DNA from: Thalassospira lucentensis
Lineage (GTDB): Bacteria; Pseudomonadota; Alphaproteobacteria; Rhodospirillales; Thalassospiraceae
Assembly (NCBI RefSeq): GCF_001613805.1
Contig: NZ_LPVY01000005.1
Span: 186,001-250,000, forward strand
DNA length: 64,000 nt
Direction of reading: 5' to 3'
The stretch's first letter is position 1. Each line of letters starts with the position of its first letter. The translations under genes and the position numbers were made by a program. This document shows positions 25,909 to 36,053 of the stretch, piece by piece. The notes beneath the pieces were generated by a model. The model made no database searches and was not told the DNA's origin. It saw only the letters and a program-made list of their open reading frames with translations.

Positions 25909-26376
25909 TTAAATGATGAAATCCGGGGATTCCTCGATCCCGCTTCGCAGACCAGCGTCACGTGCTCTATTACATAAATCTTCGACCGTGATCCGGGTCA
26001 GCGACACCATCATTTCGTCCTGTAATTCACGCCAAAGCGGGCGCACGACTTCCTTACCCAACGGAGATCCTGCCGGATCCTCGATCGGGTCATCGGATGT
26101 TTCCATCGACCGGATGACCGACACGATATCGGCAAGGGTGATACGACGACGTTCACGTGCCAGACGATAGCCGCCACGCGGACCACGCACACCGACAAGA
26201 ATGTCGGCACGCACCAGCTGCTGCAAAGTCTGTTCAAGATAGCGTTTCGGAATACCCTGGCGCGCGGTGATGTCACGGCTTTGCACTGGCTCACCTGCGG
26301 CGTTATAGGCAATGTCCACCACCGCCTCGATGGCAAACAGCATCTTCTTTGACAGTTTTAACATCGTTTCTTTCAT
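25909..26376 (-). CDS. Rrf2-family transcriptional regulator, CymR-like
   Basis: The 155-residue winged-helix protein has the Rrf2 pattern (KLSKKMLFAIEAVVDIAYN, RQGIPKRYLEQTLQQLVRADILVGVRGPRGGYRLAR). It has only one Cys, near the C-terminus, and lacks the three-cysteine iron-sulfur cluster of IscR and NsrR. That and its place directly upstream of cysK suggest a CymR-type role in sensing cysteine status, possibly with CysK. The start is one of two nearby ATGs (26376 or 26364). Confidence 0.82.
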   Translation of the reverse strand: MKETMLKLSKKMLFAIEAVVDIAYNAAGEPVQSRDITARQGIPKRYLEQTLQQLVRADILVGVRGPRGGYRLARERRRITLADIVSVIRSMETSDDPIEDPAGSPLGKEVVRPLWRELQDEMMVSLTRITVEDLCNRARDAGLRSGIEESPDFII

Positions 26377-26503
26377 ACTCCCCTTGCGGTCCCGTCGATC
26401 CCCCCGGAAGTACTGGGACCAGCCATTTTCAGAGTTCACAAGGCAGCAACATCACCAACCGACCCATATTCCTCGGTGATATTGCTGCTACCTTTAACGG
26501 TAA

Positions 26504-26977
26504 TCAGTCCGTTTTACCTGCCGGTGCGGCAACACCGGTAGATCCGAAACCACCGGCACCACGCGCCGTTTCATCCAGATCGGCAACCGCATTCCATGCC
26601 ACCTGCGTCACCGGCGCGACCACAAGCTGGGCAATGCGCATACCACGTTCGATGGTAAATGCCTCATCCCCGTGATTGATCAGGATCACTTTGATTTCCC
26701 CGCGGTAATCAGCGTCAATCGTTCCCGGGCTATTGAGAACCGTCACACCGTTCTTCGCCGCCAACCCCGAACGCGGACGAACCTGTGCTTCAAACCCGGC
26801 TGGCAGGGCAATCGCGACTCCGGTTTCGACCATGGCCCGTTTACCCGGCGCGATCACAAGCGTATCGTCAATCGCCGCCTGCAGATCGACGGCCGCCGAC
26901 TGTGCGGTGGCATAGTCAGGCAGCGGGAAATCTGCACCATGGGGCAACTGTTTCAGATCGACAGTCAAACGCGTCAT
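26504..26977 (-). CDS. dut: dUTP diphosphatase
   Basis: Dut hydrolyses dUTP to dUMP, keeping uracil out of DNA and feeding dTMP synthesis. The 157-residue protein has the trimeric dUTPase motifs: [13 protein letters not shown] near residue 70, [14 protein letters not shown] near 88 and the C-terminal glycine-rich arm [10 protein letters not shown]. It follows coaBC, a common pairing in this class. Confidence 0.95.
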   Translation of the reverse strand: MTRLTVDLKQLPHGADFPLPDYATAQSAAVDLQAAIDDTLVIAPGKRAMVETGVAIALPAGFEAQVRPRSGLAAKNGVTVLNSPGTIDADYRGEIKVILINHGDEAFTIERGMRIAQLVVAPVTQVAWNAVADLDETARGAGGFGSTGVAAPAGKTD

Positions 26978-27046
26978 AAAAGTTCCTTGTCTTCATATTT
27001 CTGGCTGCACGCCTTGGACATGCAGCGGGTTATCAAGCTATTCAAA

Positions 27047-28276
27047 TCAGGCAAAATGCCGGGAAATCCGTTGCACAAGCGCACGTGCGACACCGGCCTT
27101 GCCCTGCCGGGGCCAGACCTCGTCACTGGCACCATCCGCGCCGGAAATCAGGAAAACTTCATTGTGATCACCACCAAAGGTGCCCGTACCGGGCGCCACA
27201 TCATTGGCAAGAATCCAGTCGCATCCCTTGCGCGCCCGCTTGGCGCGGGCATGTTCGATAACATTTTCTGTTTCGGCTGCAAAACCAACAACCAGATCCG
27301 GGCGTTTTGGCCCTTTCTGGCTGATGGTCGCCAAAATATCCGGATTTTCCGAAAGCTTCAGGTCCGGAATCACACCCGACCCATCTTTTTTTAGTTTCTG
27401 ACCGGCTTCTGCGGCCACACGCCAATCGGCAACCGCGGCGGCACATACCGCAATATCGGCGGGCAAGGCAGCCTGCACAGCATCCAGCATCTGCCGGGCC
27501 GTTTCGATCCGTACAACCTTTACCCCCGTCGGATCAGGCAAGCTGACCGGTCCGCTCACCAGCGTCACATCGGCTCCAGCAACAGCAAGTGCCGCGGCTA
27601 TTGCATGACCCTGCTTGCCCGACGAGCGGTTGGCGATGTATCGCACCGGATCAATCGGTTCGTGTGTCGGACCGCTGGTCACAACTGCCTTTCTCCCAGC
27701 AAGCGGCTTTCCGGCTGGCTGGCCTTCCAGAAAATCAAAAACCGCCGCAATAATTTCGGCAGGTTCCGCCAGACGGCCCGATCCGGTTTCACCGCAAGCC
27801 AAATCACCCGCCGCCGGACCAATCCGTATTACACCACGTCCTTCAAGAGTCGCGATATTTGCCTGTGTCGCTGCGTGATTCCACATTTCGACATTCATCG
27901 CTGGTACAACCATCACCGGCTTGTTGGTCGCAAGCAGGGCCGTCGTCGCCAGATCGCCCGCCTGTCCAGTCGCCATTTTGGCAAGAATATCCGCACTTGC
28001 CGGGGCGACCAGCACAAGGTCAGCCTCACGCGACAGGCGGATATGGCCCATTTCGGCCTCATCGGTCAGGGAAAAAAGATCCTGATAAACCTTGTTCTCA
28101 GTCAGGGCGGCCACCGAAAGCGGGGTTACGAATTCCGCACCGCCTTTGGTCAGGATCGCACGGATATTGATCTTCCGGTCGCGCAAGCGTCGGATCACCT
28201 CAAGAACCTTATAGGCAGCAATGCCGCCCGAGATGATCAGAAGGATATTTTTTCCTGCCAGCACTGTGGTTACCAA
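27047..28276 (-). CDS. coaBC: Bifunctional phosphopantothenoylcysteine decarboxylase/synthetase
   Basis: CoaBC carries out two steps of coenzyme A synthesis. The N-terminal flavin decarboxylase half shows LLIISGGIAAYKVLEVIRRL and the PAMNVEMWNH motif near residue 125. The C-terminal CTP-dependent synthetase half begins near residue 195 (VTSGPTHEPIDPVRYIANRSSGKQG) and contains CDWILANDV. The 409-residue length is typical. The open frame starts with TTG at 28276; a GTG at 28264 is equally possible and neither has a strong ribosome site. Confidence 0.94.
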   Translation of the reverse strand: MVTTVLAGKNILLIISGGIAAYKVLEVIRRLRDRKINIRAILTKGGAEFVTPLSVAALTENKVYQDLFSLTDEAEMGHIRLSREADLVLVAPASADILAKMATGQAGDLATTALLATNKPVMVVPAMNVEMWNHAATQANIATLEGRGVIRIGPAAGDLACGETGSGRLAEPAEIIAAVFDFLEGQPAGKPLAGRKAVVTSGPTHEPIDPVRYIANRSSGKQGHAIAAALAVAGADVTLVSGPVSLPDPTGVKVVRIETARQMLDAVQAALPADIAVCAAAVADWRVAAEAGQKLKKDGSGVIPDLKLSENPDILATISQKGPKRPDLVVGFAAETENVIEHARAKRARKGCDWILANDVAPGTGTFGGDHNEVFLISGADGASDEVWPRQGKAGVARALVQRISRHFA

Positions 28277-28351
28277 CTATTTACGTTGAAGAAGTGTGGT
28301 TAACCTACCTTCTCCGTTGATCCCGTGCAAGCGTCCAAAATGATCAGAAAA

Positions 28352-28382
28352 AACGCCACAGGTTCGTAAAACCTATGGCGTT
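28352..28382 (-). terminator. Intrinsic terminator of the polysaccharide deacetylase gene
   Basis: Arms AACGCCACAGGTT (28352-28364) and AACCTATGGCGTT (28370-28382) form a 13-position stem with one mismatch and a 5-base loop. On the minus strand TTTTCTGA follows. It separates the deacetylase gene from coaBC. Confidence 0.85.
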
Positions 28383-28409
28383 GTTTTACTATTTATTTTC
28401 AACAATCTA

Positions 28410-29540
28410 TCACGGAACGGTATAAAGCATTCCGAACCAGCGCCACCGGCCATTCGGCCCCATCGAGGTGCAATTGATCCGCCACCGTCCTGACGAAACC
28501 GGGGCATCCAGCCGAATTTCAACCCGTTCTTCGCCCAGCCGGTTCATGGTCGGCTCACCCTCCGACGGGTAACAGGCGACATCACCTGTCTTTTCCTTCA
28601 ACGTGAATCCGAACGCTGGCGGGTTACGTTCAAGCGTATAATTTGGCGGAGTGACATCGCTGACCGGTAGTGGCAATGAATTGGCTGCCAGCGTAAAGCG
28701 GTCCATCTCGCCATAATTCTCGTTCATCGCAAAACGCGGCAGATACATTATATCCGATTCTGTGCTCATGGCACCGCTTTGCTGGCCAAATGCCGCCTTG
28801 TAACCAGCCTCCTTAACCGCCGCGATCACATCATCACTGGCTTCCCCGTAAGGATACGCAAAAATGTCCGGAACAAAGCCCAGTTCTTCCTTGAAGCGCC
28901 GGGCAGAATGCGCAAGTTCCGCTTTCACTTCCTCGATCGACAAGCTCGGCAAATGCGAATGATGCTGGCTGTGGCCGCCAATGGTAACCCCGTCTTTGAC
29001 CATCTCGCGCAACATATCCCAGGTCATGTAGTTCTCGTACCCGGCATCGACCTGCTCACTCGAAACAAATATTGTCATCGGCAGGTTGTGCTTTTTAAAC
29101 GCTGGCCACGCAACATCATACACAGACCGGTAGGCATCATCGACGGTGATACCGATAGCGTAATCAGGCAATCCTTTGCCGTTTTGCATGGCATCGATGA
29201 TTTCGGGGACACCCATCACCGTGTATTTTCCGTTTGTCAGCTCGCGAATATGTGCTTCAAATTGCGGCCCGCGAATATTGGTCGACGGGTAATCGGTTTC
29301 CGCAAACCGGTGATACATGAAGACAACGGCCGAGTTTGCATTACCTGACGGTGATTCTGCGGAGGTGGTTGCACCACTTGTGCTGGCTTCCTGCGCAATC
29401 CCCGGCGAAACTCCAGCCGTCAGGCCAATCGCAAAGGCCGCACCAAATACCATGCAACGAAACATATTCACGCCATTGGCGCACACAACAGCGTCAGAAT
29501 TTTGCTGCACATTGGTCTGTGATTGCATTGCCACATCCAT
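28410..29540 (-). CDS. Secreted polysaccharide deacetylase (carbohydrate esterase 4)
   Basis: The protein has an export signal ([21 protein letters not shown]) preceded by some 30 polar residues. A NodB-type domain follows: VVFMYHRF, the catalytic DD in ITVDDAYRS near residue 135 and the metal His pair in [10 protein letters not shown] near 195. A 120-residue C-terminal region of unknown type follows. Enzymes of this family remove acetyl groups from chitin, peptidoglycan or exopolysaccharide; the substrate is not evident. The start is uncertain: ATG at 29540, 29528 or 29465, the last giving the most typical signal peptide. Confidence 0.83.
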   Translation of the reverse strand: MDVAMQSQTNVQQNSDAVVCANGVNMFRCMVFGAAFAIGLTAGVSPGIAQEASTSGATTSAESPSGNANSAVVFMYHRFAETDYPSTNIRGPQFEAHIRELTNGKYTVMGVPEIIDAMQNGKGLPDYAIGITVDDAYRSVYDVAWPAFKKHNLPMTIFVSSEQVDAGYENYMTWDMLREMVKDGVTIGGHSQHHSHLPSLSIEEVKAELAHSARRFKEELGFVPDIFAYPYGEASDDVIAAVKEAGYKAAFGQQSGAMSTESDIMYLPRFAMNENYGEMDRFTLAANSLPLPVSDVTPPNYTLERNPPAFGFTLKEKTGDVACYPSEGEPTMNRLGEERVEIRLDAPVSSGRWRINCTSMGPNGRWRWFGMLYTVP

Positions 29541-29741
29541 CTTTATTTGCGACCCCACTCATTGGTCACTGCAGCCCCCAAAACCACAGCCTTGATTTCA
29601 TGGTTTCCGGTAATTGTGTTTTTTGTGAACGTACCAGCGAACCAATTGTTTTTCCACAATTTCGTCACTGCGCTTGTGTATAGTCCTCCGCAGCCTAACT
29701 TCAGGATACCTGTTTCAACCGCAGCATTAACGGAGATTCGC

Positions 29742-30323
29742 ATGCTTGATTCCGACGCACTCGACATCCTTTTCAACAAAGCCCGAACCCACAATTGCTG
29801 GCAGGATCGTGACGTCGATACGGCTCTGCTAAAAAAGGCATGGGACCTTACCGTCATGGGTCCGACCAGTGCAAACTGCGAGCCGATGCGGATTAAGTTC
29901 GTCAAATCACCCGAAGCCAAAGAACGGCTGAAACCTGCACTTTCTGAAGGAAATCTTGAAAAAACCATGGCAGCACCCGTGACTGCCATTATCGCCCATG
30001 ACATGGAATTCTATGAAAAACTGCCGCAACTCTTCCCGCATACAGATGCGAGATCGTGGTTTGCCGGCAAGGATGATGCAATTGCCGCTACCGCATTTCG
30101 CAATGGTACGCTACAGGCCGGTTATTTCATTATTGCGTTGCGGGCTATGGGCCTTGATTGCGGCCCGATGTCAGGTTTTGACAATGCCAAGGTCGATGCC
30201 GAATTTTTTGCCGGTACCCCGGTCAAAAGCAATTTCCTGATCAATATCGGCTATGGTGATGCGTCAAAACTGTTTGCCCGCAGCCCACGTCTTGCGTTTG
30301 ACGAAGGAGCCGAAATTCTCTGA
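29742..30323 (+). CDS. rutE: Malonic semialdehyde reductase (nitroreductase family)
   Basis: The 193-residue flavoprotein is strikingly like E. coli RutE across its length: [54 protein letters not shown] and the C-terminal [17 protein letters not shown]. RutE reduces malonic semialdehyde to 3-hydroxypropionate during pyrimidine breakdown. No other rut genes are present, so it may detoxify the aldehyde from another route. The ATG at 29742 has CGGAG eight bases upstream. Confidence 0.88.
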   Translation: MLDSDALDILFNKARTHNCWQDRDVDTALLKKAWDLTVMGPTSANCEPMRIKFVKSPEAKERLKPALSEGNLEKTMAAPVTAIIAHDMEFYEKLPQLFPHTDARSWFAGKDDAIAATAFRNGTLQAGYFIIALRAMGLDCGPMSGFDNAKVDAEFFAGTPVKSNFLINIGYGDASKLFARSPRLAFDEGAEIL

Positions 30324-30460
30324 TTTGCTATCGGAGGTCATAACCGGCGCGGGACAACGGCGTTAACGCATTTGCATATTTATTGGCAAACCCGGCTTAT
30401 ACGCATGTATGATCACGGTTCAGACGACGTATTTTTTCAAGCTTTTCCGATGCTTGAAAA

Positions 30461-30478
30461 CTGTCATCTAACTTTTAT
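30461..30478 (+). promoter_or_regulatory. Pho-box-like site upstream of phoR
   Basis: CTGTCAT-CTAA-CTTTTAT: the first half matches the PhoB box repeat CTGTCAT exactly, the second matches 5 of 7, with the standard 4-base A/T spacer. It lies about 90 bases before the likely phoR start, which would allow PhoB autoregulation of its kinase gene. Confidence 0.5.
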
Positions 30479-30569
30479 TTGATCTTTACTGGCGCATAAT
30501 CATTTTAGTCCAAATTTTTTGCATGCGTTAACGCGTACCGGCACAGATCCCCAACATCAGGAGCATCCG

Positions 30570-31979
30570 TTGGGCTTTCGCCAATTGTTAATGACCGCGT
30601 TTGCGGTTGGATTCCCGACTGCCACGATATTTATCATTCTGGCGGCGATGGAGTTGCTTGGCTGGGGCACGGCGATCCTGTGTGCAACGCTGGCATGGCT
30701 GGGGATTGCCGGGGTCCTGCGCATCTATTTTGGCGATTTGCGCCGTGTAGCACGCTACGCCATGGCTTTGCGTGACAAGTTCCGTGGCACACCGCCACAG
30801 CATCTCTCTTTCGGTGCCGCGTCCGAACTATCGTCTCTTTATACCCAGATCGCCAGCACGTTTCGCGAACGCATCGCCCATCTCGAAGCGCAAACCAGTA
30901 CGGATGCCGAAATTCTCGACCACCTGCCAAACCCGGTAGTGATGGTGAACCGGCAACGCGTTGTTACCGGCTTTAACCAGGCGGCGCGTGGCCTGTTCCA
31001 CAATTTGGAAATCGGTCGTGATCTGACACGCTATATCCGCGATCCGATCCTGCTGGACGCCTTTGATGATGTCGCGGGCGAACGCGAGCAGATGAAACAT
31101 GCCGAATTTGTACTGGCAAGTGATGCCCATCGTCATTTCGATGTGCTAACCGCACGGTTGCCCGCCGCAACCGGCGATCGGAACTTTGTTCTGTCCTTCT
31201 CGGACCTGACCGAACTTCGCAAGCTTGAACAAATGCGTGCCGATTTCGCAACCGATGCCGGGCATGAATTGCGCACACCACTTTCAGTGTTGCTGGGCTT
31301 TATCGAAACGCTTGAAGGCCCGGCCAAGGATGATCCCGATGCCCTGAACCAGTTCCTGCCGGTCATGCGTGATCAGGGACAGCGCATGCAGCATCTGATC
31401 GAAGATTTGCTGTCACTCGCCCGGATTGAGTTGAACGAACATACTCCGCCATCCGATGACTGCGATATCGGCAGGATCATCGACAAAGTCGCACAAACTC
31501 TCGCCATGAAAGCCGAAGCGAAAGGCATGGAAATCAAGGTTTCCTGCGAACTCGACAACACGGAAATTGTTGGCGAGGAAAAGGAAATGACGCAGGTTTT
31601 CGTCAATCTGGTCGAAAACGCCATCAAATACGGTCACCCCAAAACCAGTATTGATGTCTCGATCACATTGGCCAAAAACACCCCCGGTGCATTAGCCCGT
31701 TACCGGCATGACCGTGTTCTGGCCGTCGCCATTCGGGATCATTCAGACGGGATCGCACGCGAACACCTGCCACGCCTGACCGAACGGTTTTACCGAGTGG
31801 ATACGGCGCGGTCGCGGGCCGTTGGCGGCACTGGTCTTGGTCTTGCCATCGTTAAACATCTGGTGCAGCGCCACCGCGGCACAATGACTATCGACAGCGA
31901 ACAGGGCGTCGGATCGGTCTTTACGGTCTATCTGCCTGCCAAGGCCAGCGATAATATCCGGACCTTGCATCGAGCCTGA
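30570..31979 (+). CDS. phoR: Phosphate-regulon-type sensor histidine kinase
   Basis: The protein has two N-terminal membrane segments (about residues 10-50), a PAS domain (LDHLPNPVVMVNRQRVVTGFNQAARGLF), a dimerisation/His box ATDAGHELRTPLSVLLGF and an ATP-binding domain with N-box VNLVENAIKYG, RFYRVDTARS and GGTGLGLAIVKHL. The arrangement is that of PhoR. The frame opens with TTG at 30519, but a TTG at 30570 has AGGAG six bases upstream and is preferred (469 residues). No response regulator or pst genes are adjacent. A Pho-box-like site lies upstream. Confidence 0.87.
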   Translation: MGFRQLLMTAFAVGFPTATIFIILAAMELLGWGTAILCATLAWLGIAGVLRIYFGDLRRVARYAMALRDKFRGTPPQHLSFGAASELSSLYTQIASTFRERIAHLEAQTSTDAEILDHLPNPVVMVNRQRVVTGFNQAARGLFHNLEIGRDLTRYIRDPILLDAFDDVAGEREQMKHAEFVLASDAHRHFDVLTARLPAATGDRNFVLSFSDLTELRKLEQMRADFATDAGHELRTPLSVLLGFIETLEGPAKDDPDALNQFLPVMRDQGQRMQHLIEDLLSLARIELNEHTPPSDDCDIGRIIDKVAQTLAMKAEAKGMEIKVSCELDNTEIVGEEKEMTQVFVNLVENAIKYGHPKTSIDVSITLAKNTPGALARYRHDRVLAVAIRDHSDGIAREHLPRLTERFYRVDTARSRAVGGTGLGLAIVKHLVQRHRGTMTIDSEQGVGSVFTVYLPAKASDNIRTLHRA

Positions 31980-32012
31980 TTCAGGGAAGACCTGAATATC
32001 TCGCATGAAATA

Positions 32013-32042
32013 AAAAGACCGGCATTTTTATGCCGGTCTTTT
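32013..32042. terminator. Bidirectional terminator between phoR and hslU
   Basis: A perfect 13-bp stem (AAAAGACCGGCAT at 32013-32025 with ATGCCGGTCTTTT at 32030-32042) with a TTTT loop, T-rich on both strands. It lies between two convergent genes and can end both transcripts. Confidence 0.9.
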
Positions 32043-32063
32043 GTTTTTCGCTATCGCCAAGGA

Positions 32064-33374
32064 TCAAAGAATGAATTTCGAAAGGTCTGCATCCTTGGCA
32101 AGCCCATCGACCTGTTCGCGGACGTAATTCGCATCAATCTTGACCGTCTCACCACCCCGGTCGGTCGCGGTAAAGCTGATGTCATCCAAAAGCTTTTCCA
32201 ACACCGTATGCAGTCGACGTGCGCCGATATTTTCCACGGTTTCATTGACGCTGGCCGAAATGCGGGCAAGTTCATCAACTGCATCGTCGGTAAATTCCAG
32301 CGTAACATCCTCGGTTTTCAACAGTGCGACATACTGTTTGATCAGGGACGCTTCCGGTTCCATCAGAATACGGCGGAAATCTTCCTCGGTCAGGGCTTTC
32401 AGCTCGACTCGGATCGGCAACCGGCCTTGCAATTCCGGCAGCAGGTCAGAAGGCTTTGCCAGATGGAATGCGCCCGAACAGATGAATAGGATATGATCGG
32501 TCTTGACCGTGCCATGCTTGGTCGAAACGCTTGTACCTTCGATCAGCGGCAGCAAATCACGCTGGACACCTTCGCGCGATACATCGCCGCCACGTTCGGA
32601 TCGTGCAGTGATCTTGTCGATCTCGTCAAGGAACACTATGCCATTCTGCTCGACATTCTCGATCGCCTCGGCAGTGACCTTGTCCATATCCAGAAGCTTG
32701 TCGCCTTCTTCGTCGATCAGGCGTTCAAACGCTTCCTCGACGGTCATGCGTTTTGGTTTGGTCTGACCGCCGAATGCCTTGCCAAACACGTCCGACAGGT
32801 TAAGCATCCCCATCTGTGCCCCCGGCATCCCCGGAATATCGATGGTCGGCATCGAGGATGAACTGCTTTCCTGGACATGGATTTCAATCTCCTTGTCCTG
32901 CAATTCGCCTTCGCGCAGCATCTTGCGGAATTTCTGGCGGGTATCGGCCGATGCATTTTCACCAACCAGACCATCCAGAATGCGTTCTTCGGCTTGCATT
33001 TCAGCCTTGGCACGGACTTTCTTGCGCATGCTTTCGCGCGTAAGGTCCAACGACACTTCCAGCAGGTCGCGAACAATCTGTTCGACATCACGGCCGACAT
33101 AACCGACTTCGGTGAATTTGGTGGCTTCGATCTTGATGAACGGGGCTTCTGCCAGTTTGGCAAGACGGCGTGCAATTTCGGTTTTACCGACGCCGGTCGG
33201 ACCGATCATCAGAATGTTTTTGGGCAGCACTTCATTGCGCATATTGTCGTCAAGTTGTTGACGCCGCCAGCGGTTGCGCAAGGCAATGGCGACCGCGCGC
33301 TTGGCATCTTTCTGGCCGATAATATGGCGATCAAGTTCGGATACGATCTCGCGCGGGCTGAAATGTTGGGTCAT
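32064..33374 (-). CDS. hslU: ATP-dependent protease ATPase subunit HslU
   Basis: HslU is the AAA+ unfoldase of the HslUV protease. The 436-residue protein has Walker [17 protein letters not shown] near residue 60, Walker [12 protein letters not shown] near 250, an intermediate domain near 110-240 and sensor motifs with the C-terminal DLSKFIL tail that docks into HslV. It follows hslV by 58 bases on the same strand. Confidence 0.97.
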   Translation of the reverse strand: MTQHFSPREIVSELDRHIIGQKDAKRAVAIALRNRWRRQQLDDNMRNEVLPKNILMIGPTGVGKTEIARRLAKLAEAPFIKIEATKFTEVGYVGRDVEQIVRDLLEVSLDLTRESMRKKVRAKAEMQAEERILDGLVGENASADTRQKFRKMLREGELQDKEIEIHVQESSSSSMPTIDIPGMPGAQMGMLNLSDVFGKAFGGQTKPKRMTVEEAFERLIDEEGDKLLDMDKVTAEAIENVEQNGIVFLDEIDKITARSERGGDVSREGVQRDLLPLIEGTSVSTKHGTVKTDHILFICSGAFHLAKPSDLLPELQGRLPIRVELKALTEEDFRRILMEPEASLIKQYVALLKTEDVTLEFTDDAVDELARISASVNETVENIGARRLHTVLEKLLDDISFTATDRGGETVKIDANYVREQVDGLAKDADLSKFIL

Positions 33375-33432
33375 TAAATTTATCCGTTAGTTCTTGCGAC
33401 GGAAATGCGATGTCAGGCCCGAAACGGCACCC

Positions 33433-33993
33433 TTATTTCGCATCCTCGATCTTTTCCAGCGTAACGCTGTCATTGGTGTAAACACAGATATCGCCGGCAA
33501 TCGCCATGGCTTTGCGGGCAATTTCCTCGGCACTCAGGTCCAGATCAATCAGAGCCCGCGCGGCAGCAAGCGCATAGTTCCCGCCCGATCCGATGGCAAT
33601 AATGCCGTCTTCGGGTTCAAGCACATCACCCATCCCGGTCAGCACCAGCGAAACATCCTTGTCGGCCACCGCCATCATTGCTTCAAGCTTGCGCAGATAA
33701 CGATCCGTGCGCCAATCCTTGGCCAGCTCAACACAGGCGCGCATGGTCTGGCCCGGATGACGATCCAGCTTGGCTTCAAGACGTTCCAAAAGGGTAAAGG
33801 CATCCGCCGTCGCCCCGGCAAATCCGACGATGATCTCGCCTTTCTGGCCGATGCGGCGCACTTTGCGGGCGTTACCCTTGATCACGGTCTGGCCCAAAGA
33901 AACCTGACCATCACCGGCAACCACCACTTCATTGCCCTTGCGCACCGACAGGATCGTCGTGCCATGCCAGCTCGGCTGCGATTTTTCGCTCAT
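33433..33993 (-). CDS. hslV: ATP-dependent protease catalytic subunit HslV
   Basis: HslV is the threonine-type peptidase core of HslUV. The 186-residue precursor carries the active-site Thr in [11 protein letters not shown]; maturation would remove about ten leading residues. AGGGAT lies before the ATG. It is transcribed with hslU. In many relatives hslVU sits next to hisB; here two unrelated genes lie between and hslVU points away. Confidence 0.97.
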   Translation of the reverse strand: MSEKSQPSWHGTTILSVRKGNEVVVAGDGQVSLGQTVIKGNARKVRRIGQKGEIIVGFAGATADAFTLLERLEAKLDRHPGQTMRACVELAKDWRTDRYLRKLEAMMAVADKDVSLVLTGMGDVLEPEDGIIAIGSGGNYALAAARALIDLDLSAEEIARKAMAIAGDICVYTNDSVTLEKIEDAK

Positions 33994-34200
33994 AAATAAT
34001 CCCTAGATTTTCATCCAATGCATTCGATCAAGAGTTAGCACGCACAACCGCCCGGTCAAGGGCCAAGCCCCGCGAACCACAATTGCCGATTCACAAACAC
34101 TGTTTCAAAGCGAAAGAGGTTAAAAAATTCAGGGCGTATCGCCGCCACATGCTTTACCCTTGGTCGATAAAAGAATTTCAAAGAATGAAGGACGATAGTC

Positions 34201-35931
34201 ATGAGCAATCCCGACCTTGCCCACACCCATCTTGGCAAATGCGTTCTGGCCGGTCAGGGCAGAATCAAGGCCGATCTGGTCCTGCGCAATATCGGATTGC
34301 TTGATGTCATCACCGGCAAAGTAACTGAAACCGACATTGCCATTGTCGGCGACCGGATTGTCGGCACCCACGCCAAATACGAAGGTGATCGCGAAATTGA
34401 CTGTACCGGCAAATTCGCCGTTCCGGGCTTCATCGACACGCATCTGCATATCGAAAGCTCGCTCGTCACACCGCTTGAATTTGATCGCTGCGTCTTACCG
34501 CATGGTGTGACCACGGTCCTGTGTGATCCCCATGAAATTGCCAATGTTCTGGGCGCAGACGGAATCAGATACTTTCTGGATTGCGCCGAACGGTCCGTGA
34601 TGGATATCCGCGTCAATCTGTCATCCTGCGTTCCTGCTACCGGCTTTGAAACATCGGGTGCGCAGCTTGAAATCGATGATCTTCTGTCATTCCGAAACCA
34701 CCCCAAAGTCATCGGGCTGGCAGAAATGATGAATTATCCCGGTGTGCTGAACCTTGATCCCGGCATCATGGCAAAACTTGAAGCCTTTCAGGATGGTCAC
34801 ATTGACGGTCACGCACCACTGGTTCTGGGCACTGCACTGAACGGCTATATGGCTGCGGGCATTCGCACCGATCACGAGGCAACATCCGCCGCCGAAGCGC
34901 GCGAAAAGCTTGCCAAAGGCATGGCGATCCTGATCCGCGAAGGATCGGTTTCCAAGGATCTTGAGGCACTGGCCGAAATCCTTGATGAAAACACTTCAAG
35001 CTTCGTTGCACTGTGCACGGACGACCGCAATCCGCTTGATATCGGCGAAGAAGGTCATATTGATAGCCTTATTGAAAGATTAATCGGTCATTTAAAGGCA
35101 CGTAATTGCCCAATCCATCATGTCTATCGCGCGGCATCGCATTCGGCGGCCCGTATTTTCGGGCTACGTGACCGCGGCCTGATCGGGCCCGGTTGGCGGG
35201 CCGATATCGCGATCCTTGATGATCTGGAAACCTGTGCGGTCAGCGACGTGATTGCCGGTGGACGACTGGTCACCAACGGTCTGTTTGACGCCCGCGAAAT
35301 CGTTGCGCCAATTGGTTTAACATCAATGAAGGCCAAACCGGTCAACGTCGAGGCCTTCATGACTAAGCCCAAACCGGGCCAGAATCAGACCCCGGTGATC
35401 AAGGTCAAACCCGGTCTGATCCTGAGCTTCCGGGATGAAGCCACCCTCGAAATTGGTGAAAACGGCCTGACGCCCGATCTTGAAAACGATGTGATCAAGG
35501 TGGCCGTCATCGAACGCCATGGCAAGAACGGAAATATCGGGCGCAGTTTCGTCCGTGGTTTTGGTCTGAAACGCGGGGCAATTGCATCTTCGATCGGCCA
35601 TGACAGCCACAATATCACCGTGGTCGGTGCCAATGACGCGGATATGGCCGCCGCCGTCAATCGCCTGATCGAATTGGGTGGCGGCTTTGCCGTTGCAGAT
35701 GGCGGCAGGATCACGGCCGAACTGGCGTTACCGGTCGCCGGACTGATGAGCATGGAACCGTTCGAGGTCGTCGAAAACGACCTGATCACACTGCGCGCTG
35801 CGGCCAAGGATCTTGGCTGTGTTTTGCCCGAACCGTTCCTTCAAGTCGCCTTCCTGGCCTTGCCGGTAATCCCGCATCTGAAAATGACCGACAAAGGCCT
35901 GTTTGACGTCGACAAGTTTGACTTTGTCTGA
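34201..35931 (+). CDS. ade: Adenine deaminase
   Basis: Ade converts adenine to hypoxanthine in purine salvage. The 576-residue amidohydrolase has the metal-binding motif [15 protein letters not shown] near residue 75, [15 protein letters not shown] near 105, LCTDDRNP near 280 and a C-terminal domain with [16 protein letters not shown] near 460. The length matches bacterial Ade enzymes. It is divergent from hslV, with a 207-base spacer in which I see no clear regulatory site. Confidence 0.94.
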   Translation: MSNPDLAHTHLGKCVLAGQGRIKADLVLRNIGLLDVITGKVTETDIAIVGDRIVGTHAKYEGDREIDCTGKFAVPGFIDTHLHIESSLVTPLEFDRCVLPHGVTTVLCDPHEIANVLGADGIRYFLDCAERSVMDIRVNLSSCVPATGFETSGAQLEIDDLLSFRNHPKVIGLAEMMNYPGVLNLDPGIMAKLEAFQDGHIDGHAPLVLGTALNGYMAAGIRTDHEATSAAEAREKLAKGMAILIREGSVSKDLEALAEILDENTSSFVALCTDDRNPLDIGEEGHIDSLIERLIGHLKARNCPIHHVYRAASHSAARIFGLRDRGLIGPGWRADIAILDDLETCAVSDVIAGGRLVTNGLFDAREIVAPIGLTSMKAKPVNVEAFMTKPKPGQNQTPVIKVKPGLILSFRDEATLEIGENGLTPDLENDVIKVAVIERHGKNGNIGRSFVRGFGLKRGAIASSIGHDSHNITVVGANDADMAAAVNRLIELGGGFAVADGGRITAELALPVAGLMSMEPFEVVENDLITLRAAAKDLGCVLPEPFLQVAFLALPVIPHLKMTDKGLFDVDKFDFV

Positions 35932-36053
35932 CCTTTTGGCACCTTTAGCCTGTTCTAATGGATGGGTTTTCATCCTAACGCGCAATACCACATACCAATC
36001 TTCAACCCGGAAAAGAAATATCTGATCCCGGGAATTGACGATGGGGTGAACAT

